Shown: positions 6,905 to 15,201 of the stretch, piece by piece
How the letters are laid out: the number at the start of each line of letters is the position of its first letter
How positions within the stretch are numbered: position 1 is the first letter of the stretch
NCBI RefSeq assembly: GCF_022919075.1
Contig: NZ_CP095078.1
Location: forward strand, 3,782,001-3,846,000
Direction of reading: 5' to 3'
Source of the DNA: Nocardioides sp. W7
GTDB taxonomy: Bacteria > Actinomycetota > Actinomycetes > Propionibacteriales > Nocardioidaceae
Length of the DNA: 64,000 nt
Made by a program: the position numbers and the translations under genes
Notes under the pieces: model-generated
What the model saw: only the letters and a program-made list of their open reading frames with translations
Database searches by the model: none
Told to the model about the DNA's origin: nothing

Positions 6905-8152
6905 TCACCGGTAGGCGACGCGGAGCTCCTTCACGCCGTTCAGCCACCCGCTGCGCAGCCGCACCGGGTCGCCGAGCGGGCGGATGTCGGGAGCAAGGTC
7001 GGCGATCGCCTTGAAGATCAGGTCGACCTCGAGCTTCGCGAGGTTCGCCCCGATGCAGTAGTGCGCGCCGTGCCCGCCGAAGGCCTGGTGGGGGTTCGGG
7101 TCGCGCAGGATGTCGAAGGTGTGCGGGTCCTCGAAGACGTCCTCGTCGAAGTTCGCGCTGGCGTAGAGCAGCCCGACCCGGTCGCCCTTCTTCACCTGGA
7201 CCCCGCCGACCTCGACGTCGTTGAGGGCGGTGCGCTGGAAGACCGTCACGGGCGTGGCCCAGCGGATGATCTCGTCGACCGCCGTGTCGGGCCGCTCGCG
7301 GCAGTAGAGGTCCCACGCCGCGGGGTCGTGCATGAACGCGTGCATCCCCCAGGTGATCGCGTTGCGGGTGGTCTCGTTGCCGGCCACCGCGAGCAGGATC
7401 AGGAAGAACCCGAACTCGTCGTCGGTCAGCCCCCGACCGTCGACGTCGGCGGTGACCAGCTTGGTGATGATGTCGTCAGCGGGGTTCTTGCGTCGCTCGT
7501 CGGCGAGCGCCATGGAGTAGGCCAGGATCTCCATGAAGGCGATCATCTGGTCGCCCTCGACCTCCGGGTCGTCGTACGACATCATCTGGTTCGACCACTC
7601 GAAGAGCTTCCCGCGGTCCTCCTGCGGCACCCCGAGCAGGTCGGCGATCGCCTGCAGCGGCAGCTCGGCGGCGACGTCCTCGACGAAGTTGCCCTCGCCC
7701 TTGGCGAGCGCCTCCTCGACGATCGTCCGGGCCCGCTCCGCCAGACCGTCGTGGAGGGCGTTGATCGCCCGCGGCGTGAAGGCGCGCGAGACGATCTGGC
7801 GCAGCTTGGTGTGGTCGGGAGCGTCGTGGTTGATCAGCAGGAAGCCGGTCTGCTCGCGCTCCTCCTTGGTCATCTCCGGCGCGAAGCGGATGATGACGCC
7901 GTTCTCCTGGGTGGAGAAGTTCGTCTGGTCCTTGGAGACCGCCGCGACCTCGCTGTGCTTGCTGAGCGCCCAGAAGCCCTCGTGGTCGGGGAAGCCCCCG
8001 CGCGCGACCTCGTCCTGGGCGATCCAGGACACCGGCGCGGTACGACGCAGGGCGAGCAGCTCCTCGTGGGGCACGCGCTGGCGCATCACGTCGGGATCGG
8101 TCGGATCGAAGTCGATCGGCACCGAGCTCGGTGCGGAGGCAATCGTGGACAC
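6905..8152 (-). CDS. cyp125: Cytochrome P450 CYP125, steroid 26/27-hydroxylase
   Basis: This 415-residue P450 has AGNETT (257-262), ExxR (Glu294-Arg297) and the haem loop FGGHGAHYCIGANLA with Cys366. It resembles M. tuberculosis CYP125A1 more closely than its downstream paralogue does, including FWALSK, NFSTQENGVIIRF, GVPQEDRGKLFEWSN and the C-terminal RLRSGWLNGVKE. It is divergent from fadA5 with KstR boxes between, the same layout as Rv3545c/Rv3546. The GTG at 8152 is taken as start. Predicted role: oxidation of C26/C27 of the sterol side chain to the acid. Redox partners are not in the window. Confidence 0.9.
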   Translation of the reverse strand: MSTIASAPSSVPIDFDPTDPDVMRQRVPHEELLALRRTAPVSWIAQDEVARGGFPDHEGFWALSKHSEVAAVSKDQTNFSTQENGVIIRFAPEMTKEEREQTGFLLINHDAPDHTKLRQIVSRAFTPRAINALHDGLAERARTIVEEALAKGEGNFVEDVAAELPLQAIADLLGVPQEDRGKLFEWSNQMMSYDDPEVEGDQMIAFMEILAYSMALADERRKNPADDIITKLVTADVDGRGLTDDEFGFFLILLAVAGNETTRNAITWGMHAFMHDPAAWDLYCRERPDTAVDEIIRWATPVTVFQRTALNDVEVGGVQVKKGDRVGLLYASANFDEDVFEDPHTFDILRDPNPHQAFGGHGAHYCIGANLAKLEVDLIFKAIADLAPDIRPLGDPVRLRSGWLNGVKELRVAYR

Positions 8153-8171
8153 CCGGACAACCCTTCTGTTC

Positions 8172-8185
8172 TGGAACAGGTTCTA
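8172..8185. promoter_or_regulatory. KstR-type operator (perfect consensus)
   Basis: TGGAACAGGTTCTA fits TNNAACNNGTTNNA, the KstR box of mycobacteria, at every fixed position. It lies 20 bp upstream of the cyp125 start in the divergent cyp125/fadA5 gap. Steroid-CoA-relieved repression of both P450s is inferred. Confidence 0.8.
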
Positions 8186-8240
8186 GTGGCCCAGGTTACA
8201 TACTCTCGGTACGTAATGCCAAGCACCCTTGTCGCCGAAC

Positions 8241-8254
8241 GAGAACGTGTTCTA
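8241..8254. promoter_or_regulatory. KstR-type operator (13/14) ahead of fadA5
   Basis: GAGAACGTGTTCTA differs from TNNAACNNGTTNNA only at the first base and has a perfect 12-bp palindromic core AGAACGTGTTCT. It lies 10 bp before the fadA5 ATG. The 17-mer AACGAGAACGTGTTCTA recurs, inverted, ahead of hsaA (27298-27314). Confidence 0.75.
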
Positions 8255-8264
8255 CTTTCTCACC

Positions 8265-9428
8265 ATGGGCACTCCTGTGATCGTCGACGCCGTCCGCACT
8301 CCCCTGGGCAAGCGCAAGGGCTGGCTCGCCGGCGTACACCCCGCCGTACTCCTCGGGTTCACGCAGGCCGAGGTGCTGCGTCGGGCCGGGGTGGACTCCG
8401 AGCTGGTCGACCAGGTGATCGGCGGCTGCGTGACCCAGGCCGGGGAGCAGTCCAACGACATGGTCCGCCGGGCCTGGCTGCACGCCGGCCTGGCGCAGCG
8501 GACCGGCGCGACCGCCGTCGACGCCCAGTGCGGCTCCGGACAGGTCTCGGCGCACCTGATCCACGACATGGTCGCGGCCGGGACGATCGACGTCGGCATC
8601 GCGTGCGGCGTCGAGTCGATGTCGCGGATCCCCCTAGGCGCCAACGTGCCCGCCGGCATGGGCGACCCGCGACCCGACGACTGGTCGATCGACATGCCCA
8701 ACCAGTTCGAGGCCGCCGACCGGATCGCCAAGAACCGCGGCCTGACCCGCGCCGACCTCGAGGCCTTCGGGCTCGCCTCGCAGCAGAAGGCGCGCACCGC
8801 CGTCGACGAGGGCCGGTTCAAGCGGGAGATCGCGCCGATCGAGGCGCCGGTGCTCGACGAGTCGGGCGCGCCCACCGGGTCGACCCGCATCGTCGACAGC
8901 GACCAGGGCCTGCGCGACACGACCCTCGAGGGCCTGGCCGGCCTCCGGACGGTGCTCCCCGACGGCCTGCACACCGCCGGCACGTCGTCCCAGATCTCCG
9001 ACGGCGCCTCCGCCGTACTCATCATGGACTCCGACAAGGCCGACGCCCTCGGCCTCAAGCCGCGAGCCCGGATCGTCACCCACTGCCTGGTCGGCTCCGA
9101 CCCGTACTACCACCTCGACGGCCCCATCGACGCCACCGCCCGCGTGCTCGAGCGCACCGGCATGGCCATCTCCGACTTCGACCTGTTCGAGGTCAACGAG
9201 GCCTTCGCCTCCGTCGTCCTCTCCTGGGCCGGCCAGCACCACGTCGACCTGGACCGCGTCAACGTCAACGGCGGCGCCATCGCCCTCGGCCACCCCGTCG
9301 GCTCCACCGGCACCCGGCTGATCACCACGGCCCTCCACGAGCTCGAGCGCCGCGACGCCTCCACCGCCCTCATCTCCATGTGTGCCGGTGGCGCGATGGC
9401 GACCGGGACGGTCATCGAGCGGATCTGA
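8265..9428 (+). CDS. fadA5: Steroid side-chain acetyl-CoA acyltransferase FadA5
   Basis: This 387-residue thiolase has the nucleophilic Cys89 in VDAQCGSG, His343 in ALGHPVG and Cys373 in SMCAGGAM. It parallels M. tuberculosis FadA5 throughout, including VIGGCVTQAGEQSN, DMPNQFEAADRIAKNRG and HTAGTSSQISDGA. FadA5 cleaves 3-ketoacyl-CoA intermediates of the cholesterol side chain, releasing acetyl-CoA or propionyl-CoA. ATG at 8265 is the start; an in-frame start at 8229 would run through the KstR box. A 13-bp hairpin begins 10 bases after the stop. Confidence 0.93.
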   Translation: MGTPVIVDAVRTPLGKRKGWLAGVHPAVLLGFTQAEVLRRAGVDSELVDQVIGGCVTQAGEQSNDMVRRAWLHAGLAQRTGATAVDAQCGSGQVSAHLIHDMVAAGTIDVGIACGVESMSRIPLGANVPAGMGDPRPDDWSIDMPNQFEAADRIAKNRGLTRADLEAFGLASQQKARTAVDEGRFKREIAPIEAPVLDESGAPTGSTRIVDSDQGLRDTTLEGLAGLRTVLPDGLHTAGTSSQISDGASAVLIMDSDKADALGLKPRARIVTHCLVGSDPYYHLDGPIDATARVLERTGMAISDFDLFEVNEAFASVVLSWAGQHHVDLDRVNVNGGAIALGHPVGSTGTRLITTALHELERRDASTALISMCAGGAMATGTVIERI

Positions 9429-9437
9429 GGGTGGCGG

Positions 9438-9506
9438 GAGTTTCTCCGCCCAGGCGGAGAAACTCATCGCTCTGACATGAAACTTCACGCCAAAAGAGCG
9501 AGTTTC
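9438..9506. repeat. 69-bp double-hairpin repeat, left end of AbiEi unit
   Basis: The block starts with a perfect 13-bp hairpin (9438-9450 with 9453-9465, 2-nt loop). A second fold follows, opening with GAAACTC (9459-9465) and closing with GAGTTTC (9500-9506). The block matches 10594-10662 in inverted orientation: the first 28 bases are identical and the rest match at about 34 of 48 positions, with no gaps. The first hairpin probably also terminates fadA5. Confidence 0.8.
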
Positions 9507-9617
9507 TCACCGTCGGTGTGACTTCTGGGACGGCCCACCACCTCCCCGATCGCGACGTTTTCCACAGCCTCGAACTGATCGGTGTCACGCCCCAGGATTC
9601 TCGGGCACGGTCAGAAC

Positions 9618-10559
9618 ATGATCGACCTGCTCCTCAGCATCGCCAGCGAGTCATCCGTACTGCTCCGTCGTGACGCGGTCGCCGCCGGGATCGACGACAA
9701 CGCTCTTAGTCGCTACGTCCACGCCGGGGTGCTGGTGCGGATCCGCCAAGGGGCGTACTCGATCGCTTCGGTGTGGAAGCAGGCAAGCCCCGAGGACCAG
9801 CACCTCATGGTGGTCGACGCCGTGATGCGGCAGTACGACGCGCACGTCGTCCTGTCGCACGCCTCGGCAGCCCTCCTGCAGGGCGCACCCGGGTGGGGGC
9901 TGGATCTCAGCAACGTCCACGTCACCCATCTCGAAGGCGGCGGGCGCATCGGCGGACGGGTCATCCATCACCACGGGTCGTGCCGCGCTGGCGACGTCAC
10001 GCGCATGAACGACCACTGGATCACGTCGCCAGCGCGCACCGTCCATGACATCGCGATGACGGCGGGCGCCGAGGCGACTCTGGTGAACGCCAGCGACTTC
10101 CTCCACCGTGGGCTCACCACCATCGAGGAGCTGCTCGCGCTCGAACCGGCCCGGAACAAGTGGCCACGCACGCTCGGCATGAACGTCGTACACCACCTGG
10201 CCGACGCGCGATTCGAGTCGGTCGGCGAGAGCCGATGCCGATTTCTCTTCTGGAGCCAGGGACTTCCGGCACCCGAACCGCAGTTCGACGTGTTCCATCC
10301 GAACGGGAAGCTCGCCGGTCGCGTCGACTTCGCCTGGCCGGAGTTCGGACTTCTCCTGGAGTTCGACGGCCGTATCAAGTACACGCGCTACCGTCGCGAG
10401 GGCGAGTCCCTCGAGGAAACGATCCTTCGCGAGAAGCGTCGCGAAGAGCTCATCTGCGAGCTCACCGGCTGGCGAATCATCCGACTGACCTGGGCCGACC
10501 TGGCGGATCCGCGCGGAACAGCCGCTCGGATCCGCCGGCTCCTGGCCCGTGCAGCCTGA
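9618..10559 (+). CDS. AbiEi-type winged-helix protein with DUF559/Vsr-like nuclease C-terminus
   Basis: This 313-residue protein has an AbiEi-antitoxin-like N-terminus: a winged helix (about 1-55, ending RIRQGAYSI) followed by the region with VLSHASAALLQG. The C-terminal third carries a PD-(D/E)xK-like pattern: GRVDFAWPEFGLLLEFDG then K and Y, ending GWRIIRLTWADL. This resembles Vsr and DUF559 endonucleases. There is no adjacent AbiEii toxin gene, so it is unlikely to be a classical type IV antitoxin. ATG at 9618 is chosen; GTG at 9582 is possible. The gene is enclosed by 69-bp inverted double-hairpin repeats. Function is unknown; nuclease activity is inferred from the motif only. Confidence 0.72.
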   Translation: MIDLLLSIASESSVLLRRDAVAAGIDDNALSRYVHAGVLVRIRQGAYSIASVWKQASPEDQHLMVVDAVMRQYDAHVVLSHASAALLQGAPGWGLDLSNVHVTHLEGGGRIGGRVIHHHGSCRAGDVTRMNDHWITSPARTVHDIAMTAGAEATLVNASDFLHRGLTTIEELLALEPARNKWPRTLGMNVVHHLADARFESVGESRCRFLFWSQGLPAPEPQFDVFHPNGKLAGRVDFAWPEFGLLLEFDGRIKYTRYRREGESLEETILREKRREELICELTGWRIIRLTWADLADPRGTAARIRRLLARAA

Positions 10560-10593
10560 ATCACTCCGGCCACGTGAGCAACAACGGTGGTAC

Positions 10594-10662
10594 GAAACTC
10601 ATGCTGATGTCGTGAAGCTTCGTGACATCAGCATGAGTTTCTCCGCCTGGGCGGAGAAACTC
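10594..10662. repeat. 69-bp double-hairpin repeat, right end of AbiEi unit
   Basis: An 18-bp perfect stem (10594-10611 with 10624-10641) encloses GAAGCTTC. Its right arm shares GAGTTTC with the 13-bp hairpin 10635-10647/10650-10662, so the two folds are mutually exclusive. It is the inverted counterpart of 9438-9506. The end touches the stop of the convergent SDR gene, which it may terminate. Confidence 0.8.
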
Positions 10663-11544
10663 TCACGCCCCGTAAACAGCCTCCGGCACCGGCGCCTGCA
10701 CCAGCAGCTCACGCAGCGCAGGCCCGACCTCGGGGGCCGACCAGCGGGAGCCGAGGTCGCGGGCCGGGCCGTGCGCCCAGCCGTTCTCGACGGTGATCTT
10801 CCCGCCCTCGATCTCGATGACCCGACCAGTGACGTCGCCGGCGTCGACGGAGGCGAGCCAGGCGACGATGGGCGAGTTGTCCTCGGGGAGCGCCATGGCC
10901 GAGGTGTCGAAGGCGCCCTCGGTCATCCGGGTGCGGGCGACGGGGGCGATCGCGTTGACGGTGACGCCGTACCGCCCCAGCTCCTGGGCGGCGACCAGGG
11001 TGAGTCCGGCGATGCCGGCCTTGGCGGCGGAGTACGTCGCCTGCCCGACCGAGCCCTGCAGACCCGCACCGGAGGAGGTGTTGATGACCCGCGCAGCGCG
11101 CTCGCGGCCGGCCTTCGACTCGGAGCGCCAGTAGGCGCCGGCGTGCCGCAGCGGGGCGAAGTGGCCCTTCAGGTGCACCCGGATGACGGAGTCCCACTCC
11201 TCCTCGGAGGTGTTGACGAGCATCCGGTCGCGAACGAAGCCGGCATTGTTGACCAGGATGTCCAGCCCGCCGAAGGTGTCGATCGCCTGCTGCACCATCG
11301 CGGCGGCCTGCTCGAAGTCGGCGACGTCGGCGGTGTTCACGACGGCCCGGCCGCCCGCTGCGGTGATCTCGCCGACCACGGACTCGGCCGGGGTCTCCCC
11401 CGTGTCCTCGCCGGCCAGCGAGACGCCGTAGTCGTTGACGACCACGGCCGCCCCGTGCGCGGCCAGCTCGAGCGCGTGCGCCCGGCCGATCCCGCGACCG
11501 GCGCCGGTGACGATCGCGACGCGACCCTCGAGAAGCTTGCTCAT
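10663..11544 (-). CDS. Short-chain dehydrogenase/reductase, Rv3548c-like
   Basis: This 293-residue SDR has the TGAGRGIGRA cofactor loop (about 14-23), the NNAG motif (about 93-96), the catalytic Ser in NTSSGAG and YSAAK with the Tyr-Lys pair. An extended C-terminus (about 240-293) is typical of SDRs in acyl-CoA pathways. It is divergent from echA20, as Rv3548c is near Rv3550 in M. tuberculosis, where the locus belongs to the KstR2 regulon for rings C/D and propionate side-chain breakdown. The exact hydroxyacyl-CoA substrate is not established. ATG at 11544. Confidence 0.82.
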   Translation of the reverse strand: MSKLLEGRVAIVTGAGRGIGRAHALELAAHGAAVVVNDYGVSLAGEDTGETPAESVVGEITAAGGRAVVNTADVADFEQAAAMVQQAIDTFGGLDILVNNAGFVRDRMLVNTSEEEWDSVIRVHLKGHFAPLRHAGAYWRSESKAGRERAARVINTSSGAGLQGSVGQATYSAAKAGIAGLTLVAAQELGRYGVTVNAIAPVARTRMTEGAFDTSAMALPEDNSPIVAWLASVDAGDVTGRVIEIEGGKITVENGWAHGPARDLGSRWSAPEVGPALRELLVQAPVPEAVYGA

Positions 11545-11695
11545 GACATTCCCTTCTGAACCAACTGGATGACGGGTCCGTGCCCGCCGGGACAGGCGAT
11601 GGCCGCGCCGGACACGCCCGACGCAGGGCCGCCGGCCCGCGTGAGGAGCGCGACACGAACGGTCGGACTCGGGGCACGTGACATGCTGCAATCGT

Positions 11696-11709
11696 ACCAA
11701 GCAAATGTT
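11696..11709. promoter_or_regulatory. KstR2-like operator candidate
   Basis: ACCAAGCAAATGTT matches AnCAAGnnCTTGnT (KstR2 box, from memory) with a perfect left half and two changes in the right half. It is 12 bp before the echA20 ATG, in the 177-bp gap to the divergent SDR. The rest of that gap shows no other clear site. Confidence 0.4.
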
Positions 11710-11721
11710 AGGTTGGCGCTC

Positions 11722-12477
11722 ATGGCGATCACCTCCGAACTGCGAGACGACGGCATCCGCGTCGTCACCATGGAGCACCCACCGGTCAACGCACTCACCG
11801 TCCAGGGCTGGTTCGACGTCGCCGCGGCGATGGACGAGGCCTCTCGGGACATGAGCACCAAGGTGGTCGTGCTCCGGGCCGAGGGCCGCGGCTTCAACGC
11901 CGGCGTCGACATCAAGGAGATGCAGCAGACCACCGGCTTCGAAGCCCTGATGGGTGCCAACAAGGGCTGCTTCGCGGCCTTCAAGGCGGTCTACGAGTGC
12001 TCGGTGCCCGTGATCGCGGCCGTCAACGGCTTCTGCCTCGGCGGCGGGGTCGGCCTGGTCGGCAACGCGGACTGCGTGATCGCCAGCGACGACGCATTCT
12101 TCGGCGTACCCGAGGTCAACCAGGGCGCGCTCGGTGCGGCCACCCACATGGCCCGCCTGGTCCCCCAGCACCTGATGCGCACCCTCTACTTCACCGCCCG
12201 CACCATCAAGGCGAGCGAGCTGGTGCAGCACGGCAGCGTCCTGGAGGTCGTCCCCCGCGGAGAGCTCGACGACGCCGCGCTGAAGGTGGCCGGCGAGATC
12301 GCCGCCAAGGACACCCGGGTGATCCGCGCCGCCAAGGAGGCGCTGAACGGGATCGACCCGATCGACGTGAACAAGAGCTACCGCTTCGAGCAGGGGTTCA
12401 CCTTCGAGCTCAACCTGTCCGGCGTGAGCGACGAGCTGCGAGACGAGTTCGCAGGAACGGAGAAGAGCAAGAAGTGA
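11722..12477 (+). CDS. echA20: EchA20-type (crotonase-fold) ring-cleaving hydrolase
   Basis: This 251-residue crotonase-superfamily protein is closely similar to M. tuberculosis EchA20 (Rv3550): GRGFNAGVDIKEMQ forms the first oxyanion-hole segment, VNGFCLGGGVGLVG the second, and VIRAAKEALN and EQGFTFELNL are shared near the C-terminus. EchA20 hydrolyses a ring of the steroid-derived bicyclic CoA ester before IpdAB (family knowledge). Start is ATG 11722. Its TGA (12475-12477) overlaps the ipdA GTG start (12474), so translation is coupled. First gene of echA20-ipdA-ipdB-ipdC. Confidence 0.92.
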   Translation: MAITSELRDDGIRVVTMEHPPVNALTVQGWFDVAAAMDEASRDMSTKVVVLRAEGRGFNAGVDIKEMQQTTGFEALMGANKGCFAAFKAVYECSVPVIAAVNGFCLGGGVGLVGNADCVIASDDAFFGVPEVNQGALGAATHMARLVPQHLMRTLYFTARTIKASELVQHGSVLEVVPRGELDDAALKVAGEIAAKDTRVIRAAKEALNGIDPIDVNKSYRFEQGFTFELNLSGVSDELRDEFAGTEKSKK

Positions 12478-13361
12478 CCGAACCACGCGACAAGCAGACG
12501 ACGATCGACGAGATCGTCGGCTCGCTCGAGAGCGGCATGACCATCGGCATCGGTGGCTGGGGTCCGCGGCGCAAGCCGATGGCGCTGGTCCGGGCCATCC
12601 TGCGCAGCGACCTGACCGACCTGACCCTGGTGAGCTGGGGCGGCGCCGACGTCGGCCTGCTGACCCGGGCGGGCAAGGTGAAGAAGCTGGTCTACGCCTT
12701 CGTCTCCCTCGACACGGTGCCGCTGGAGCCGAACTTCCAGAGGGCCCGCCAGGAGGGCACCATCCCCGAGGTCGTCGAGCTCGACGAGGGGATGTTCCAG
12801 ACCGGTCTCCAGGCGGCCGCCCAGCGGCTGCCGTTCCTGCCGATGCGAGCCGGTCTCGGCTCCGACGTACTCGTCAACAACCCCGACATCAAGACCGTCA
12901 CCAGCCCGTACGACGAGGGCCACGGGCACGAGGAGCTGGTCGCGGTCCCCGCGCTCCGGCTCGACGTCGCCCTGGTGCACCTGAACCGGGCCGACCGGCA
13001 CGGCAACGCGACGTACCTGGGTCCCGACCCCTACTTCGACGACCTGTTCGCGATGGCCGCCGACAAGACGTACCTCAGTGTCGAGCAGATCGTCGACACC
13101 GCTGGGCTGACCGTCGACACCCCCGTCCAGCGGCTGCTGCTGAGCCGGATGATGGTCGACGGGGTCGTCGAGACCCCCAACGGCGCGCACTTCACCACCT
13201 GCACGCCCGACTACGAGCGCGACGAGAAGTTCCAGCGGGCCTACGCGAAGGCCGCGTCCGGCAGCGACGAGGACTGGGCGGCGTTCAGCGCCCGCTTCCT
13301 CGACGGCGACGAGGCGGCCTACCAGGCCGCCGTCCGCGACTTCCAGAAGGAGCAGGCATGA
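12474..13361 (+). CDS. ipdA: COCHEA-CoA hydrolase subunit IpdA
   Basis: This 295-residue protein has the fold of a class I CoA-transferase alpha subunit and works with IpdB as the hydrolase that opens the last carbocyclic ring of steroids. IGGWGPRRKPMALVRA near the N-terminus replaces the usual GG-rich CoA loop. Glu105 (VVELDEGMF) coincides in number with the Glu I recall as catalytic in rhodococcal IpdA. GTG start at 12474 overlaps echA20; the stop overlaps the ipdB ATG. Gene order and sequence match Rv3551. Confidence 0.92.
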   Translation: MTEPRDKQTTIDEIVGSLESGMTIGIGGWGPRRKPMALVRAILRSDLTDLTLVSWGGADVGLLTRAGKVKKLVYAFVSLDTVPLEPNFQRARQEGTIPEVVELDEGMFQTGLQAAAQRLPFLPMRAGLGSDVLVNNPDIKTVTSPYDEGHGHEELVAVPALRLDVALVHLNRADRHGNATYLGPDPYFDDLFAMAADKTYLSVEQIVDTAGLTVDTPVQRLLLSRMMVDGVVETPNGAHFTTCTPDYERDEKFQRAYAKAASGSDEDWAAFSARFLDGDEAAYQAAVRDFQKEQA

Positions 13362-14137
13362 GTGCCTCGACCGCCGTGACCCGGGCCGACGTCTGCGCGG
13401 CGGCCATCGCCGACGCGTTCCGCGACGACGGCGAGATCTTCGCCAGCCCGATGGGGCTGCTGCCGATGCTGGGGGTGCGGCTGGCCAAGCTGACCAGCAA
13501 CCCCGACCTGGTGATCTCCGACGGCGAGTCGCTGTTCCTCGCCGGCGTCCCGCCGCTGTTCGCGAAGTCCGACGTGGTCGAGGGCTGGATCCCGTTCCGC
13601 AAGGTCTTCGACGTCGTCGCCTACGGCAAGCGGCACGTGATGATGGGCGCCACCCAGGTCGACCGCCACGGCAACCAGAACATCTCGGCCATCGGCGACT
13701 TCGCCCGGCCCAAGCGGCAGCTGCTCGGCTCGCGCGGCGCCCCCGGCAACACGGTGAACAACCGGACGTCGTACTGGGTCCCGAAGCACTCCCCGCGCGT
13801 CTTCGTCGAGCGGGTCGACATCGTCTCCGGCGTCGGTCCCGCACGGGCGAAGCAGGCCGGCCCCGGCGCGGCCCGCTTCAACGACATCCACCGGATCGTC
13901 AGCAACCTCGCCGTCTTCGACGTCACCGGTCCCGGCGACACGATGCGGCTGCTGAGCGTGCACCCCGGCGTCACGGTCGACGAGGTCCGCGAGGCCACCG
14001 GGTTCGAGTTCGACGTACCGGCCGACGTGCCGATCACGCGTGAGCCGACCACCGAGGAGCTGACCATCATCCGCGAGGTGCTGGACCCGAAGGGTCTGCG
14101 CTTCAAGGAGGTCCCGGCCCCAGAGAACGCGTCATGA
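13358..14137 (+). CDS. ipdB: COCHEA-CoA hydrolase subunit IpdB
   Basis: This 259-residue beta subunit resembles class I CoA-transferase beta chains but lacks the catalytic Glu context of true transferases; it pairs with IpdA to hydrolyse the cyclohexenone ring of COCHEA-CoA. Recognisable segments are ASPMGLLPMLGVRLAKLT, VISDGES, GATQVDRHGNQNIS and SNLAVFDV. ATG at 13358 overlaps the ipdA stop by 4 bases, and its own stop overlaps ipdC by 4 bases, so the operon is tightly coupled. Corresponds to Rv3552. Confidence 0.92.
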   Translation: MSASTAVTRADVCAAAIADAFRDDGEIFASPMGLLPMLGVRLAKLTSNPDLVISDGESLFLAGVPPLFAKSDVVEGWIPFRKVFDVVAYGKRHVMMGATQVDRHGNQNISAIGDFARPKRQLLGSRGAPGNTVNNRTSYWVPKHSPRVFVERVDIVSGVGPARAKQAGPGAARFNDIHRIVSNLAVFDVTGPGDTMRLLSVHPGVTVDEVREATGFEFDVPADVPITREPTTEELTIIREVLDPKGLRFKEVPAPENAS

Positions 14138-15201
14138 TCGACCAGCTGCTCCGCACCCCCCTGACCGAGCTGGTCGGGATCCGCCACCCCGTCGTCCAGA
14201 CCGGCATGGGCTGGGTCGCCGGCCCCCGTCTAGTGAGCGGTACGGCGAACGCGGGCGGCCTCGGCATCCTGGCCAGCGCCACGATGACGATCGGCGAGCT
14301 CGAGAAGGCGATCGTCGAGGTCAAGGGCCGCACCGACCAGCCGTTCGGGGTCAACCTGCGTGCCGACGCCGGTGACGCACCCGCCCGCTGCGATCTCCTG
14401 ATCGAGCACGGCGTGAAGGTGGCGTCGTTCGCGCTGGCCCCGAAGCCCGAGCTCATCGCGCGGCTCAAGGAGCACGACATCGTCGTGATCCCGTCGGTCG
14501 GCGCGCCCAAGCACGCGGTCAAGGTCGCCTCCTGGGGCGCGGACGCGGTGATGATCCAGGGCGGCGAGGGCGGCGGCCACACCGGCGCGGTCCCGACCAC
14601 CCTGCTGCTGCCGACCGTTCTCGATGCCGTGGACATCCCGGTGATCGCGGCCGGCGGGTTCTTCGACGGCCGTGGACTCGCCGCCGCGCTCTCGTACGGC
14701 GCCGCCGGCATCGGCATGGGCACCCGCTTCCTGCTGACCCGCGACTCCGCCGTCCCCGACGCCGTCAAGGAGCTCTACCTCTCCTACGGCCTCGACGGCA
14801 CCGTGGTCACGGCCAAGGTCGACGGGATGCCGCACCGGATGCTGCGCACGAAGCTGGTCGAGGAGATCGAGGAGACCAGCGCGGTCAAGCGGCTCGGCCC
14901 GACCCTGCGCCGGACCCTGGAGTTCAAGCAGAGCAGCGGTCTGTCCTGGCTCGAGCTGGCCAAGGACGGCCGGGAGATGAAGAAGAGCCAGGGCCGCTCG
15001 ATGGCGCAGATGGCGCTGGCCGCCAACACCCCGACGATGCTGAAGTCGGGCCTGGTCGACGGCGACACCGACGCGGGCGTGCTCGCCTCCGGCCAGGTCG
15101 TCGGCGTCCTCGACGACCTGCCGTCCTGCGAGGAGCTCATCGAGAGGGTCGTCACCCGGGCGGTCGAGGAGCTGCGCCGCGGGGCGACGTACCTGGTCTA
15201 G
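14134..15201 (+). CDS. ipdC: NMO-family flavin reductase IpdC
   Basis: This 355-residue TIM-barrel flavoprotein of the nitronate monooxygenase/2-NPD family has VQTGMGWVAGPRL at the N-terminus, the active-site region MIQGGEGGGHTG and the phosphate-binding AAGGFFDGRG with GIGMGTRF. It corresponds to Rv3553, an oxidoreductase acting on the 5-hydroxy-HIC-CoA branch of ring C/D degradation (family knowledge). Start ATG overlaps ipdB. Its TAG stop and the stop of the convergent GNAT gene share the four bases CTAG (15198-15201). Confidence 0.9.
   Translation: MIDQLLRTPLTELVGIRHPVVQTGMGWVAGPRLVSGTANAGGLGILASATMTIGELEKAIVEVKGRTDQPFGVNLRADAGDAPARCDLLIEHGVKVASFALAPKPELIARLKEHDIVVIPSVGAPKHAVKVASWGADAVMIQGGEGGGHTGAVPTTLLLPTVLDAVDIPVIAAGGFFDGRGLAAALSYGAAGIGMGTRFLLTRDSAVPDAVKELYLSYGLDGTVVTAKVDGMPHRMLRTKLVEEIEETSAVKRLGPTLRRTLEFKQSSGLSWLELAKDGREMKKSQGRSMAQMALAANTPTMLKSGLVDGDTDAGVLASGQVVGVLDDLPSCEELIERVVTRAVEELRRGATYLV

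Noticed and set aside
8229..8264. Upstream in-frame start for fadA5
   Set aside because: The extension MSPNENVFYF is made of the KstR box. Homologues start at the downstream ATG (8265).
9618..10559. Classical type IV toxin-antitoxin antitoxin
   Set aside because: No AbiEii nucleotidyltransferase toxin is adjacent, and the C-terminus resembles a nuclease rather than an antitoxin tail. The same holds for 22516-23505.
10549..11559. 336-residue plus-strand frame across the right repeat and SDR gene
   Set aside because: It is a shadow of the SDR gene and runs through the palindromic repeat.
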